Below, piece by piece: positions 52,076 to 60,076 of a stretch of 64,000 bases of DNA. Under the pieces are notes generated by a model, which worked only from the letters and a program-made list of their open reading frames with translations, searched no databases and had not been told where the DNA came from. Both the position numbers and the translations under genes were made by a program. Numbering within the stretch: the first letter of the stretch is position 1; each line of letters starts with the position of its first letter. The DNA comes from Dictyoglomus sp. (GTDB taxonomy: Bacteria; Dictyoglomota; Dictyoglomia; Dictyoglomales; Dictyoglomaceae), in contig JANXBZ010000004.1 of NCBI GenBank assembly GCA_025060475.1, positions 69,908 through 133,907 on the forward strand, given 5' to 3'.

Positions 52076-52617
52076 ATGTTTGTAAATATTTTTTTGTTTT
52101 TAGCAGGTTTGGTTCTTTTGATTATTGGGGCGGATAGGTTTATTCATTATCTAAAATTATTAGCGAAAAAATTAAATATCAATGAATTTATTATAGGGCT
52201 TTTTTTAGCAAGCTTTGCCACCACTCTTCCAGAAATTACTGTATCTATTATCTCATCAATACAGGGAAATAGCACCATTGCTTTAGAAAATGCGTTGGGA
52301 AGTGTTCTTGTAAATATAGCTTTTATTCTTGGAATTTCCTCAATTCTAATTCTTAAGTAGCGGTAGGATCCCTTCCTGAATTTGCAAATTCTATAGTTTC
52401 CATTATAAAGAAAACTCCTAATATAGGGGCTGGCAATATATTAGAAGCTAACATCTTAAATATATTAATAGTAATTGGGATTGCATCCATGATAACTCCT
52501 ATAAAGGTAGATCAAAATTTTGTTAAATTTACCATATCTCTCAAAAAGATAACATCCTTGGAAAAAACAGGCCTAATATTTTCTAAACTTTCCTTTCTCT
52601 TAGTTTTATATTTGTAA
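52076..52617 (+). pseudogene. Decayed CaCA-family cation exchanger
   Basis: The first part (52076-52360) is a start and first alpha repeat of a Na+/Ca2+ exchanger-type antiporter: GLVLLIIGADRFIHY, then LFLASFATTLPEITVSIISS and NALGSVLVNIAFILGIS. It ends at a TAG. Directly after, in a shifted frame, comes the second alpha repeat GSLPEFANSIVSIIKKTPN, NILEANILNILIVIGIAS, reading to a TAA at 52615-52617. Intact proteins have about 310-330 residues; about 100 residues from the middle are missing at the junction. Several motif residues (GT before SLPE, GA before NI) have also changed. Confidence 0.85.
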
Positions 52618-52659
52618 TGTTAATCCCAAATCTTAATGAGATTTTTTTAATTTTTAATT

Positions 52660-53295
52660 CTATAAAATTCCCACTTCTTCCAGTATTAACTTTAGAAGAT
52701 CTTTGAAGTTTTTATCCTTTAATCCCTCTCCGTGGGCAGGGGTAAGACAGATAACTTTTCCCTCTCCAAAATTATGGGTCCATCCTGCAATAGATCTTCC
52801 ATCGGAAGATTCAGATCTTAAAAAAACCTTTGTATTTTTCTCATCGCATTCCACAAAATAATGCTCATCTACTATTTCAAAATCTATTCTTTTACCTAGA
52901 AATAAATTTTGAGAATAATATCTTACTTTATTCTGTTTCTCAGGATGATATTTAAAATATCCCTTTATTAACTTTATATAAGATCCATCAGGAGAATAGC
53001 TTGCCAGTCCTGAATGCCATGAGAATAATATTCCTCCATTTTTCACATATTTTACTATTTCTTCTTCTATCTCACTACTCATCCATGTTTTTATCTCTTT
53101 ATCCTCAGGATTAATTCTGTTTTCCCTTGCAATTATAACAAGAGAGGGTTTTTCTAAAAGAGCATTTAGAAAATACTCAGGCTTTGAATCTATAATTCCT
53201 ATCTCCGAAAAAGGTTTTAAAATATCTTTTAAAGTATTTAAAAAATCGTCATGATTATGATAATAATCTCCTAATAAAGTTAAAACCTTTCGCAT
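52660..53295 (-). CDS. ThuA-like glutamine-amidotransferase-fold protein
   Basis: A 211-residue protein of the ThuA (trehalose utilisation) family. It starts VLTLLGDYYHNHDDFLNTL. A central strand-turn VKNGGILFSWHSGLASY (near residue 84) carries the family His, then a late SIAGWTHNFGEGKVICLTPAHG (split here as seen) matches the family C-terminus W-x-H-x-x-GxGRVFxxxxGH. These proteins occur with sugar oxidation or uptake genes; their activity is unproven. It lies 9 bases behind a VOC-family gene, so the two are likely an operon. Confidence 0.85.
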   Translation of the reverse strand: MRKVLTLLGDYYHNHDDFLNTLKDILKPFSEIGIIDSKPEYFLNALLEKPSLVIIARENRINPEDKEIKTWMSSEIEEEIVKYVKNGGILFSWHSGLASYSPDGSYIKLIKGYFKYHPEKQNKVRYYSQNLFLGKRIDFEIVDEHYFVECDEKNTKVFLRSESSDGRSIAGWTHNFGEGKVICLTPAHGEGLKDKNFKDLLKLILEEVGIL

Positions 53296-53304
53296 AAAAT
53301 CCTC

Positions 53305-53754
53305 CTAATCATTTTCTAATAATTCAATTATAAATTTTAATGAATTTAAAGTATCCATATAAGCATATCTTCCACCTTCATACTCTCCCCTTTGGACAAC
53401 TTGTATTCCTAAGTCTTCAAAATTTTTTAATATTTCCTTCATTCCTTTAATCTCAAATCCCAAATGATGAATTCCTTCTCCATAATTATCTAAAAACTCT
53501 CTCCATGTAGATGGATTCTCATCGGGTTCTATAAATTCAATTACTATATTTTTAAGATGAAAAAAGGCAAGTTTTGCTCTAGCATAAGTTGGTTCTCCTT
53601 TATATTCTGTTTTACTTTTCTCATAAACATCGGTAATGATTATATCGGGCTTTTCTAATCCAAAAATTTTGGAAAATTCATTACAGGCTTTTTCAATATT
53701 GGAAACCACAATTCCAATTTGGGCAACAAGATCTAAATTCAATATATTTTTCAT
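53305..53754 (-). CDS. VOC-family (glyoxalase/epimerase-like) protein
   Basis: A 149-residue protein with the paired beta-alpha-beta-beta-beta modules of the vicinal oxygen chelate fold: VAQIGIVVSNIEKACNEF, NIVIEFIEP, GIHHLGFEIKG, and FIIELLEND. The pattern is closest to glyoxalase and methylmalonyl-CoA epimerase-type members, but the first metal ligand, usually His, is Gln (VAQIGIVV). The substrate is unknown. The ATG at 53754 follows AAGGAGG; an earlier in-frame codon at 53784 lacks a site. Probably cotranscribed with the ThuA-like gene. Confidence 0.85.
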   Translation of the reverse strand: MKNILNLDLVAQIGIVVSNIEKACNEFSKIFGLEKPDIIITDVYEKSKTEYKGEPTYARAKLAFFHLKNIVIEFIEPDENPSTWREFLDNYGEGIHHLGFEIKGMKEILKNFEDLGIQVVQRGEYEGGRYAYMDTLNSLKFIIELLEND

Positions 53755-53843
53755 GTTAACCTCCTTATAAAAGTATAATAACAATACTTGAAATATTACT
53801 AATCATTATAAATCCTTCAGGACTTATAAGGAAAGATAGATAT

Positions 53844-53872
53844 TTGACATTTCCTTTTTTCCTTTCTATAAT
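53844..53872 (+). promoter_or_regulatory. Consensus promoter of desulfurase-mnmA operon
   Basis: TTGACA (53844-53849), exactly 17 bases, TATAAT (53867-53872): a perfect consensus match. The start is predicted near 53879, about 29 bases before the ATG at 53908, with TTGGAGG in the leader. Confidence 0.9.
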
Positions 53873-53907
53873 TTATACTAAAAAAGTATAAATAATTGGA
53901 GGAAAAT

Positions 53908-55089
53908 ATGAAAAGAATTTATTTGGATTATGCAGCCACAACTCCCATAAGACCAGAGGTATGGTCCGCTATGGAGCCCTTCTTAAAGGAGATTTATGGA
54001 AATCCATCAAGTCTCCATAGTTTTGGAAGGGAATCAAGAGTTGCTATTGAAGAAGCAAGGGAAAAGATTGCAAAAGCAATTTCTGCAAAACCTGAAGAAA
54101 TAATATTCACAAGTGGAGGGACAGAAGCAAATAATATGGTATTAAAGGGGGTTGCATTTGCCCTTCAAGATAAGGGAAAACACATTATAACTACTCCTAT
54201 AGAACATCACTCGGTTTTGGAACCTTGCCATTTTTTAGAAAAATTAGGTTTTGAAATAACCTATCTTCCTGTGGATAGAACAGGATTGGTAGATCCAGAT
54301 GATTTAAAAAAGGCAATAAGAAAGGATACTATATTAATATCTATAATGCATGCCAATAATGAGATAGGAACTATTGAACCCATAAAGGAGCTTTCCCAAA
54401 TTGCCAAGGAAAGGGAAATTTATTTCCATACTGATGGGGTACAAACCGTTGGGCATATTCCTGTTAATGTGAAAGAATTGGGGGTAGATTTTCTATCAAT
54501 CTCCGCTCATAAATTTTATGGACCTAAAGGTGTCGGAGCCTTATATGTAAGAAAAGGAGCAAGATTTTATCCACTTCTTCATGGTGGAGAACAGGAAGGA
54601 AGAAGAAGGGCTGGTACAGAGAATGTGGCAGGAATTGTTGGTATGGGAAAGGCACTAGAACTTGCAATATTGGAACTTGATAAGGAGATGGAAAGATTAA
54701 CAAAATTAAGAGATTATTTTATATCAGAAGTAGAGAGAAGAATTCCTGATTCCTATTTGAATGGCGATAGAACTAAAAGATTGCCAAATAATATAAATTT
54801 CAGTTTTGCATATATAGAAGGAGAAGCTTTACTTTTAAATCTGGATATGGAAGGAATTGGAGTATCTACAGGTTCTGCTTGTAGCTCCAGCTCTTTAGAA
54901 CCTTCCCATGTTCTTTCTGCTATTGGAGTTCCCATAGAATTGGTTCATGGATCTCTAAGATTCACCTTAGGACTTTGGACTACAAAGGAAGATTTAGAGT
55001 ACACCTTAAATATTTTAGAAAAAACAGTAAACAAATTAAGGGAAATATCTCCATATAAGCAAGGGTGGACATTAAAGAGTGAAAGATAG
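53908..55089 (+). CDS. Cysteine desulfurase (NifS/IscS type)
   Basis: A 393-residue PLP enzyme taking sulfur from cysteine. The start is MKRIYLDYAATTPIRPEVW. TSGGTEANNMVLKG is the PLP phosphate loop, SAHKFYGPKG holds the PLP lysine (near residue 200) and STGSACSSSSLEPSHV holds the mobile persulfide cysteine (near 325). The ATG at 53908 has GGAGG 6 bases upstream. It overlaps mnmA by 11 bases, so its sulfur probably goes at least to tRNA thiolation. Could also serve iron-sulfur cluster assembly. Confidence 0.95.
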   Translation: MKRIYLDYAATTPIRPEVWSAMEPFLKEIYGNPSSLHSFGRESRVAIEEAREKIAKAISAKPEEIIFTSGGTEANNMVLKGVAFALQDKGKHIITTPIEHHSVLEPCHFLEKLGFEITYLPVDRTGLVDPDDLKKAIRKDTILISIMHANNEIGTIEPIKELSQIAKEREIYFHTDGVQTVGHIPVNVKELGVDFLSISAHKFYGPKGVGALYVRKGARFYPLLHGGEQEGRRRAGTENVAGIVGMGKALELAILELDKEMERLTKLRDYFISEVERRIPDSYLNGDRTKRLPNNINFSFAYIEGEALLLNLDMEGIGVSTGSACSSSSLEPSHVLSAIGVPIELVHGSLRFTLGLWTTKEDLEYTLNILEKTVNKLREISPYKQGWTLKSER

Positions 55090-56134
55090 AGTTATTGTAG
55101 GAATGAGCGGAGGAGTAGATAGTAGTGTATCTGCCCTTCTTCTTTTGAAGGAAGGATATGAAGTTATAGGATTAACTATGAATATATCTCCCAAAATAGA
55201 GAAAGATAGTGCCTGCTGTTCTTTATCCTCTATAAATGATGCGAAAAGAGTTGCCCATCAATTGGGAATCCCCCATTATGTGATAAATCTTAAAAAGGAA
55301 TTTGAGGAGATAATTATAAAATACTTCGTAGAGTCCTATTTCAAGGGTTATACTCCCAATCCCTGTATGTTCTGTAACAGATTTATAAAATTTGGATTCC
55401 TAATGAAAAAGGTAGAAGAATTAGGAGGAAACTATTTTGCTACAGGGCATTATGTGAGAAAGGTCTGGGATGAGAAAAGAAAGGTATTTTTGTTAAAAAG
55501 GGCAAAGGATAAGAAAAAGGATCAATCATATTTTTTAGCTTATCTTACTCAGGAACAAATTGAAAAGTCTCTTTTTCCCTTAGGAAATTTAACCAAGGAA
55601 GAAGTAAGAAAAATAGCAAGAGAAAATAATCTTATAGTATCAGAGAAGATAGAAAGTCAGGAAATTTGTTTTCTTCCTGATAATGATTATAGAAAGTTTT
55701 TATTAATATATGGAAAGGAAAAAAAGGGAAAAATAGTAACTGAGGAAGGAAAAATAGTGGGAGAACACAAAGGAGTTTTTCATTTTACCATTGGCCAAAG
55801 AAGAGGATTAAAGGTTGCCTTAGGAAAGCCTGTATATGTGAAAAGAATAATTCCCGAAGAAGGTATTGTGATTGTGGCAGAAAAAGAAAAGATCTTTTCC
55901 AAGGAAGTATATGCTAAAAATGTTAATTTCCCTTCGGGAATACCTAAGGAAAAGGAAATAGAAGTTGAAGCCATGATTCGCTACAATATGGAACCTCAGC
56001 CTGCCCTTCTAAAGATTCTTTCCGAAGAAGAAATTTATGTGACCTTTAAAGAGCCTCAATGGGCGATAACTCCAGGACAAATTTTAGTCTGTTATAAAGA
56101 TGATTATGTATTATGTGGGGGAATTATATCCTAA
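55079..56134 (+). CDS. mnmA: tRNA-specific 2-thiouridylase MnmA
   Basis: A 351-residue enzyme placing sulfur on C2 of U34 in Lys/Glu/Gln tRNAs. PP-loop GMSGGVDSSVSALLL is at residues 8-22, the first catalytic cysteine in NPCMFCNRFIKFG (near 98), and the second in ESQEICFLPDNDYR (near 198). HFTIGQRRGLKVA and the C-terminal barrel ending QWAITPGQILVCY complete the family. It starts with GTG inside the end of the desulfurase gene (11-base overlap), a natural pairing of sulfur donor and acceptor. Confidence 0.96.
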   Translation: MKDRVIVGMSGGVDSSVSALLLLKEGYEVIGLTMNISPKIEKDSACCSLSSINDAKRVAHQLGIPHYVINLKKEFEEIIIKYFVESYFKGYTPNPCMFCNRFIKFGFLMKKVEELGGNYFATGHYVRKVWDEKRKVFLLKRAKDKKKDQSYFLAYLTQEQIEKSLFPLGNLTKEEVRKIARENNLIVSEKIESQEICFLPDNDYRKFLLIYGKEKKGKIVTEEGKIVGEHKGVFHFTIGQRRGLKVALGKPVYVKRIIPEEGIVIVAEKEKIFSKEVYAKNVNFPSGIPKEKEIEVEAMIRYNMEPQPALLKILSEEEIYVTFKEPQWAITPGQILVCYKDDYVLCGGIIS

Positions 56135-56209
56135 TCTCTTAAATCCCATAATTTTGTACTCTAATCCTTAACTACTGATAAGGAATTTACTCTTACTCCT
56201 TAAATTCTT

Positions 56210-56908
56210 CTACCAATTCATTTTTCTTCCTAAATAATCCATATAAATATCTTTATCATTGATATCCCATTCCCTAAGAGAAAGTTTAAATATACCCTCT
56301 GCAGATTCTTCGGGAGAAATATCTGCAGAAGGTCCTCCCATATCTGTTCTCATCCATCCAGGATGAATAACTAGAACCTTTACTCCTTTATTTTTACTAT
56401 AATTTTGAAGAATCATGGAAAGCATATTTAAGGCAGACTTTGACATACAATATCCATATTCTCTGTCTCTCCAGCAATCTCCAATACTTCCAGCCTCAGA
56501 GGATATATTAATAATAAGTTTTTTATTACTTCTCTCTACTAATGGATAAAAATATTTTAAAACCCTTAAAGGACCTACAGAATTTACATTTAAAGTCTCA
56601 ATTACCTTTTCTATTTCAATACTCTCTATGGTTTTGGATCTATCCTCAAGGTATATAGCTGCATTGTTTATAAGAATATCTATAAAAGGAACTTTTTCTT
56701 TTATTAGATCATAAGCAGATTTTACAGATTCTTCGGAGGAAACATCCATGGGAAAAAGGATTAAATTTTTATCTTCAGAGATCTCTTTAAGATACTCCAA
56801 ATCCCTTCTGTAGGTTGCTATAACCTTATGTCCTTCTTTTAGATAAATCTTTGTTAGGGAAAAACCTAAACCCTTTGATGCTCCTGTTATCAAAACATTA
56901 TAACTCAT
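56210..56908 (-). CDS. Short-chain dehydrogenase/reductase
   Basis: About 232 residues with the classical SDR motifs: NVLITGASKGLGFSL (cofactor loop), DILINNAAIYLEDRS (NNAG-like), INISSEAGSIG (catalytic Ser) and YGYCMSKSALN (YxxxK). ATYRRDLEYLK after the second strand, with basic residues, leans toward NADP. The substrate is unknown; layout is like sepiapterin/C-factor-type enzymes. I prefer the ATG at 56908 (GGGAGGG six bases upstream) over 56923. Divergent from prmA. Confidence 0.88.
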   Translation of the reverse strand: MSYNVLITGASKGLGFSLTKIYLKEGHKVIATYRRDLEYLKEISEDKNLILFPMDVSSEESVKSAYDLIKEKVPFIDILINNAAIYLEDRSKTIESIEIEKVIETLNVNSVGPLRVLKYFYPLVERSNKKLIINISSEAGSIGDCWRDREYGYCMSKSALNMLSMILQNYSKNKGVKVLVIHPGWMRTDMGGPSADISPEESAEGIFKLSLREWDINDKDIYMDYLGRKMNW

Positions 56909-56948
56909 CTCTTTCCCTCCCATAAGTTTTGTATATAATTATACTATT

Positions 56949-57860
56949 ATGAAGTGGATTGAAGTAATCATTAAGACAAAAAAAGAAGCAGAAGATGCTA
57001 TTTATAACCTATTAGAAGGAATGGGAGCAAAGGGAGTTTCTATTGAGGATGGAATTATAGAGAGTTCCCTGTCTTGGGACTATATAGATGAAGAACTCCT
57101 TAAGAGAGATTACACCTTAATAAAAGCATATTTTCCTGAAAATATTAATATCAATGAAATTTTATTTCATATAAAAGAAGGATTAACTTTAATCTCCCAT
57201 TATCTTGATACGGGAAAGGGAGAAATAGAAATCCGTTTTTTAGATGAAGAGGACTGGGCAAAAGCTTGGAAAAAGTATTATAAGCCTGTGGAAATTGGGA
57301 ATATAGTAATTGTTCCCTCTTGGGAAGAATATAAAGAAAAAAACAAAGTGGTAGTAAAAATTAATCCTGGAATGGCTTTTGGAACAGGAACCCATGAAAC
57401 TACAATCTTATGTATTATGGCCCTACAAGAATTTTTAAAAAAGGGAATGGAGGTTATTGATGTGGGAACGGGATCGGGAATTTTAGCAATAACAGCAAAA
57501 AAACTTGGTGCCAGAAGGGTTTTAGCTTTGGATATAGATGATATAGCTATTGAAGTAGCAAAGAAAAATGCAATTTTAAATAATGAAAATATTGAGATAA
57601 TAAAAAGGGACTTAATCGAGGGAATAGAAGATAAATTTGATTTAATATTAGCAAATATAGTTTCTGACACCATAATTAGACTTACTAGGGATATAAAAAG
57701 AATAATGAAAGAAAACACTATATTTATCTCTTCGGGAATTATTGAAAGTAGATTAAAGGATGTGGTAGATACATTAAAAGAAAACGATCTAAGAATTTTA
57801 GATATAAGAGAGAAAAATTCTTGGTTTCTAATTGTAAGTAAATTAGGAAGCAAGATTTGA
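56949..57860 (+). CDS. prmA: Ribosomal protein L11 methyltransferase
   Basis: A 303-residue SAM enzyme trimethylating L11. The N-terminal L11-binding domain (WIEVIIKTKKEAEDAIYNLL) is followed by FLDEEDWAKAWKKYYKP, then the SAM domain with GMAFGTGTHETT, DVGTGSGILAITAKKLGA and LALDIDDIAIEVAKKNA, and the catalytic-site DLILANIVSD. There is no ribosome binding site. TATAAT at 56934-56939 ends 9 bases before the ATG, pointing to a nearly leaderless mRNA. Its stop codon lies inside the terminator loop at 57846-57870. Confidence 0.95.
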   Translation: MKWIEVIIKTKKEAEDAIYNLLEGMGAKGVSIEDGIIESSLSWDYIDEELLKRDYTLIKAYFPENININEILFHIKEGLTLISHYLDTGKGEIEIRFLDEEDWAKAWKKYYKPVEIGNIVIVPSWEEYKEKNKVVVKINPGMAFGTGTHETTILCIMALQEFLKKGMEVIDVGTGSGILAITAKKLGARRVLALDIDDIAIEVAKKNAILNNENIEIIKRDLIEGIEDKFDLILANIVSDTIIRLTRDIKRIMKENTIFISSGIIESRLKDVVDTLKENDLRILDIREKNSWFLIVSKLGSKI

Positions 57861-57870
57861 CCTTGCTTCC
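57846..57870. terminator. Terminator spanning the prmA stop codon
   Basis: A 9-bp stem GGAAGCAAG/CTTGCTTCC with a 7-base loop contains the prmA TGA and is followed by CTTTATTATCTTT. It also lies just past the YvrJ gene coming from the other side. Confidence 0.75.
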
Positions 57871-57885
57871 CTTTATTATCTTTCC

Positions 57886-58032
57886 TTATCCCTTTATGGA
57901 TATTATTGCCTGAGATAAATCTTGAATAGCTCTCGTTAAACTTTCCAATCTATACTCTATTCTTAAAAGAAGAATTAAGGAAACCACAATGGGAAAACCT
58001 AAATTACTTATTATTTTTACTAACTCATCCAT
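57886..58032 (-). CDS. YvrJ-family small membrane protein
   Basis: A 48-residue protein, MDELVKIISNLGFPIVVSL then a short membrane helix and EYRLESLTRAIQDLSQAI, matching the YvrJ family (helix followed by an amphipathic tail), which resembles small holin-like proteins. The ATG at 58032 has TGGAGG 8 bases upstream; a longer frame from 58068 lacks one. It is the last gene of the DUF1659-DUF2922-zinc ribbon-peptidase set, one base behind the peptidase stop. Function unknown. Confidence 0.8.
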   Translation of the reverse strand: MDELVKIISNLGFPIVVSLILLLRIEYRLESLTRAIQDLSQAIISIKG

Positions 58033-58033
58033 T

Positions 58034-58369
58034 TTAAACCTCCACATGGATATAATTTTTCTTTTCATCCAATTTAATAAAGGAAAAGCCTAAGCTTTTA
58101 ATTATTTCAAAAATTTCCTTTATATTCTCAGAAGTTATATCACAGGCACATCCCTTGGTATGTTTAGAATTTAAAACTCCTCCTATTTTTTTATTATGAG
58201 ATTCACATCTATATCCACTAGTAATTTTAAAATTTCCTTTACTCAATTGATAAAGTTTTTCTAATTTATCCAAAAGAAGAGGATGAATCATTACCCTTTT
58301 ACAACATCTACATTGGAAATCTTTTAAATAAAAGTTTTTCGATACTTTTACCTCATTAATTTCAAACAT
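58034..58369 (-). CDS. M15-type (DUF882/peptidase M15A) murein-peptidase-like protein
   Basis: A 111-residue domain with the D-Ala-D-Ala carboxypeptidase/VanY-like layout: FYLKDFQCRCC start, TSGYRCESHNKKIGG, the first zinc ligands in LNSKHTKGCACDI (His and Asp) and the last in NYIHVEV. Such domains cut peptidoglycan cross-links and occur in phage endolysins. There is no signal peptide, so export would need another route such as a holin-like partner. It overlaps the upstream zinc-ribbon gene by 8 bases and abuts the YvrJ gene. Confidence 0.85.
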   Translation of the reverse strand: MFEINEVKVSKNFYLKDFQCRCCKRVMIHPLLLDKLEKLYQLSKGNFKITSGYRCESHNKKIGGVLNSKHTKGCACDITSENIKEIFEIIKSLGFSFIKLDEKKNYIHVEV

Positions 58370-58592
58370 CCCTCACCTCTGGATTTTTAACTGCTAAAAT
58401 AATTTTTGAAATTAATAAGGGAAGAAATTCCTTTTCAAAAAATACAGGAAGACACTCAGGACATACAGGAATATCGTCTATAAAAAACATAAAATTCTTT
58501 TTACTTTTACAAATTTTACAGGTATAATTAGGAAAAGATTGATAAAGAAAACTAAACTTAAATTTTAACTTGTTAACTAAGGCTTCAAGCAT
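58362..58592 (-). CDS. Small zinc-ribbon protein, unknown
   Basis: A 76-residue protein with two CxxC pairs, CKICKSKKNF and VCPECLPVFF, spaced 15 or so residues apart to form a zinc ribbon or knuckle. The N-terminal helix is basic (LVNKLKFKFSFLY) and the C-terminal helix hydrophobic (FLPLLISKIILAV). I know no family. Ribosome site GGGAGGG lies 7 bases before the ATG, directly after a GC-rich hairpin. Position between DUF2922 and peptidase genes, with overlap, argues for a shared function. Confidence 0.65.
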   Translation of the reverse strand: MLEALVNKLKFKFSFLYQSFPNYTCKICKSKKNFMFFIDDIPVCPECLPVFFEKEFLPLLISKIILAVKNPEVRDV

Positions 58593-58608
58593 TTTATACC
58601 CTCCCAGA

Positions 58609-58634
58609 TTACGGCGGGATTTCTCCCGCCGTAA
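58609..58634 (-). promoter_or_regulatory. GC-rich intercistronic hairpin
   Basis: A perfect 11-bp stem TTACGGCGGGA/TCCCGCCGTAA with a 4-base loop lies between the DUF2922 stop and the zinc-ribbon ribosome site. No T run follows in the direction of transcription (AATCTGGGAGG), so it looks more like an mRNA processing, stability or attenuation element than a plain terminator. Confidence 0.65.
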
Positions 58635-58637
58635 AGA

Positions 58638-58868
58638 TTAATCATAATAATCGCTAATATTTGTTTCTATAACCCTTGCATCTACCTTTGCTACCAAATC
58701 TCCTGATCTTCCCTGGAAGATATTCTGACTTATAATAAGGTCCATTGTTTCCAAGAGTTCTTGTTCTGTTACATCATCCTTGGGATCAGGAATTCTTAGA
58801 GTAAATCTTCCTCCTCCACTATCTAAGAAAATAAATCTTATATACTTTCTTGAAGATAATGATGCCAT
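58638..58868 (-). CDS. DUF2922-family protein
   Basis: A 76-residue protein matching DUF2922: RFIFLDSGGGRFTLRIPDPKDD, then VTEQELLETMDLIISQNIF, then GGDLVAKVDARVIET-like GDLVAKVDARVIETNISDYYD. DUF2922 is regularly encoded next to DUF1659 and YvrJ genes in low-GC Gram-positive bacteria and relatives; no function is known. A perfect AAGGAGGTGA site precedes the ATG. It follows the DUF1659 gene by 20 bases and ends just before a GC-rich hairpin. Confidence 0.85.
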   Translation of the reverse strand: MASLSSRKYIRFIFLDSGGGRFTLRIPDPKDDVTEQELLETMDLIISQNIFQGRSGDLVAKVDARVIETNISDYYD

Positions 58869-58888
58869 CCCTTCTCACCTCCTTTAAA

Positions 58889-59110
58889 TTATAGTTCTAC
58901 TAACTCTTCATCATTGGTCCTAATGATTTTTACCAAAGGATACTTCTGAAGGCTTGCTAATTTTTGAGCGATAGAAAATACAGAGGAATCAGACGCACTT
59001 GGTTTCACGTTATTAAAACTTCTACTTCTTACAACAGGATTCCCCTGCTGGGTTCCCACCTGAACCCTTAAAATCAAACGAGAATTATAGGGAATAGAAT
59101 TTACTGGCAT
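58889..59110 (-). CDS. DUF1659-family protein
   Basis: A 73-residue protein matching DUF1659: SRLILRVQVGTQQGNPVVRSRSFNN, then VFSIAQKLASLQKYPLVKI. It has the same small beta-plus-helix layout as its neighbour DUF2922, and both may be distant copies of one fold. The ATG at 59110 with AAAGGAGGTG six bases upstream is right; a longer frame to 59167 has no site. First gene of the five-gene set; no clear promoter seen in the 74-base gap to the divergent RNase HIII gene. Confidence 0.85.
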   Translation of the reverse strand: MPVNSIPYNSRLILRVQVGTQQGNPVVRSRSFNNVKPSASDSSVFSIAQKLASLQKYPLVKIIRTNDEELVEL

Positions 59111-59184
59111 TTTTTCACCTCCTTTCCTCAAGCTTTCTATTAAATATAGGGGGAATGTGGGCGACATAATGATATAATGAAAAC

Positions 59185-60066
59185 ATGGTAGGAAGAAGTT
59201 GGAAAAGAATTTTAGAGGGAGATAGGATCAAAAATTTTCTTATAAGCGCTGGTGGAATAGAGGAAGCACCAAAAAGTGAATATGAATTATGGAGGATAAA
59301 ACTTCTTTCCTCTACTTTTATTTATTATAAAACAGGAACTTTATATTCTACCCCTTCAGAGGAAATTAAAAAAATTTGGGAAAAAATAGATTCCCTTTTG
59401 GGAGGAAGATTTGAGATTCCCACAAAAAATTATCTTATGGGATTTGATGAGACAGGAAAGGGAGAAATTGTTGGTCCATTAATCTTAGTGGGAGTTTTAT
59501 TTAAGAGAGAACTTTTTAATAAAATTGATTACATAATAAATGCGTCAGATACAAAAAAGAGCCATGATTTTTATTATTGGAATAGAATTTATCAAGAATT
59601 AAAACTATTAAAGGAATTTCATTTTGAGTATTTGGAGATATCAGAAAGGGAACTGGATAAATTTAATATTAATGTATTAATGGATAGAGGATATAAAAAA
59701 TTGATAAATAATCTTTTAAAGAGGATAGATCCATCAGAAGTTAGAATAGTTATAGATGACTATGGTATAGGAAAATCCTTAAGAGAATTTTTAAAAAATA
59801 TTCCTTCAGAGATCATAATAGAAAATAATTCTGAGGAGAAATTCTTAGAAACCCGATGTGCCTCCATAATAGCAAAGGCAATTAGGGAAGAAAAAATTAA
59901 AAGAATAAGGGAAGATGAAAGATACATAATAGAGGGAAAGGATTTTGGCTCAGGAAATTTGGGAGATGAAAAAACAAGGGAATGGCTGAGAATCTGGCAT
60001 GAAAAAAAAGGAGAATTTCCTGATTTTGTTAGAAAATCATTTTTGAGAAAATGGAAAATGAAATAG
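59185..60066 (+). CDS. rnhC: Ribonuclease HIII
   Basis: A 293-residue type 2 RNase H with the N-terminal TBP-like substrate-binding domain of RNase HIII (about residues 1-85). The catalytic domain follows: GFDETGKGEIVGPL (D and E, near 90), NASDTKKS, VIDDYGIGKS and EEKFLETRCASIIAKAI. It removes RNA from RNA/DNA hybrids. There is no ribosome binding site: TATAAT at 59173-59178 ends 6 bases before the ATG, so translation from a leaderless mRNA is likely. Confidence 0.94.
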   Translation: MVGRSWKRILEGDRIKNFLISAGGIEEAPKSEYELWRIKLLSSTFIYYKTGTLYSTPSEEIKKIWEKIDSLLGGRFEIPTKNYLMGFDETGKGEIVGPLILVGVLFKRELFNKIDYIINASDTKKSHDFYYWNRIYQELKLLKEFHFEYLEISERELDKFNINVLMDRGYKKLINNLLKRIDPSEVRIVIDDYGIGKSLREFLKNIPSEIIIENNSEEKFLETRCASIIAKAIREEKIKRIREDERYIIEGKDFGSGNLGDEKTREWLRIWHEKKGEFPDFVRKSFLRKWKMK

Positions 60067-60076
60067 AAGAAGAAAA

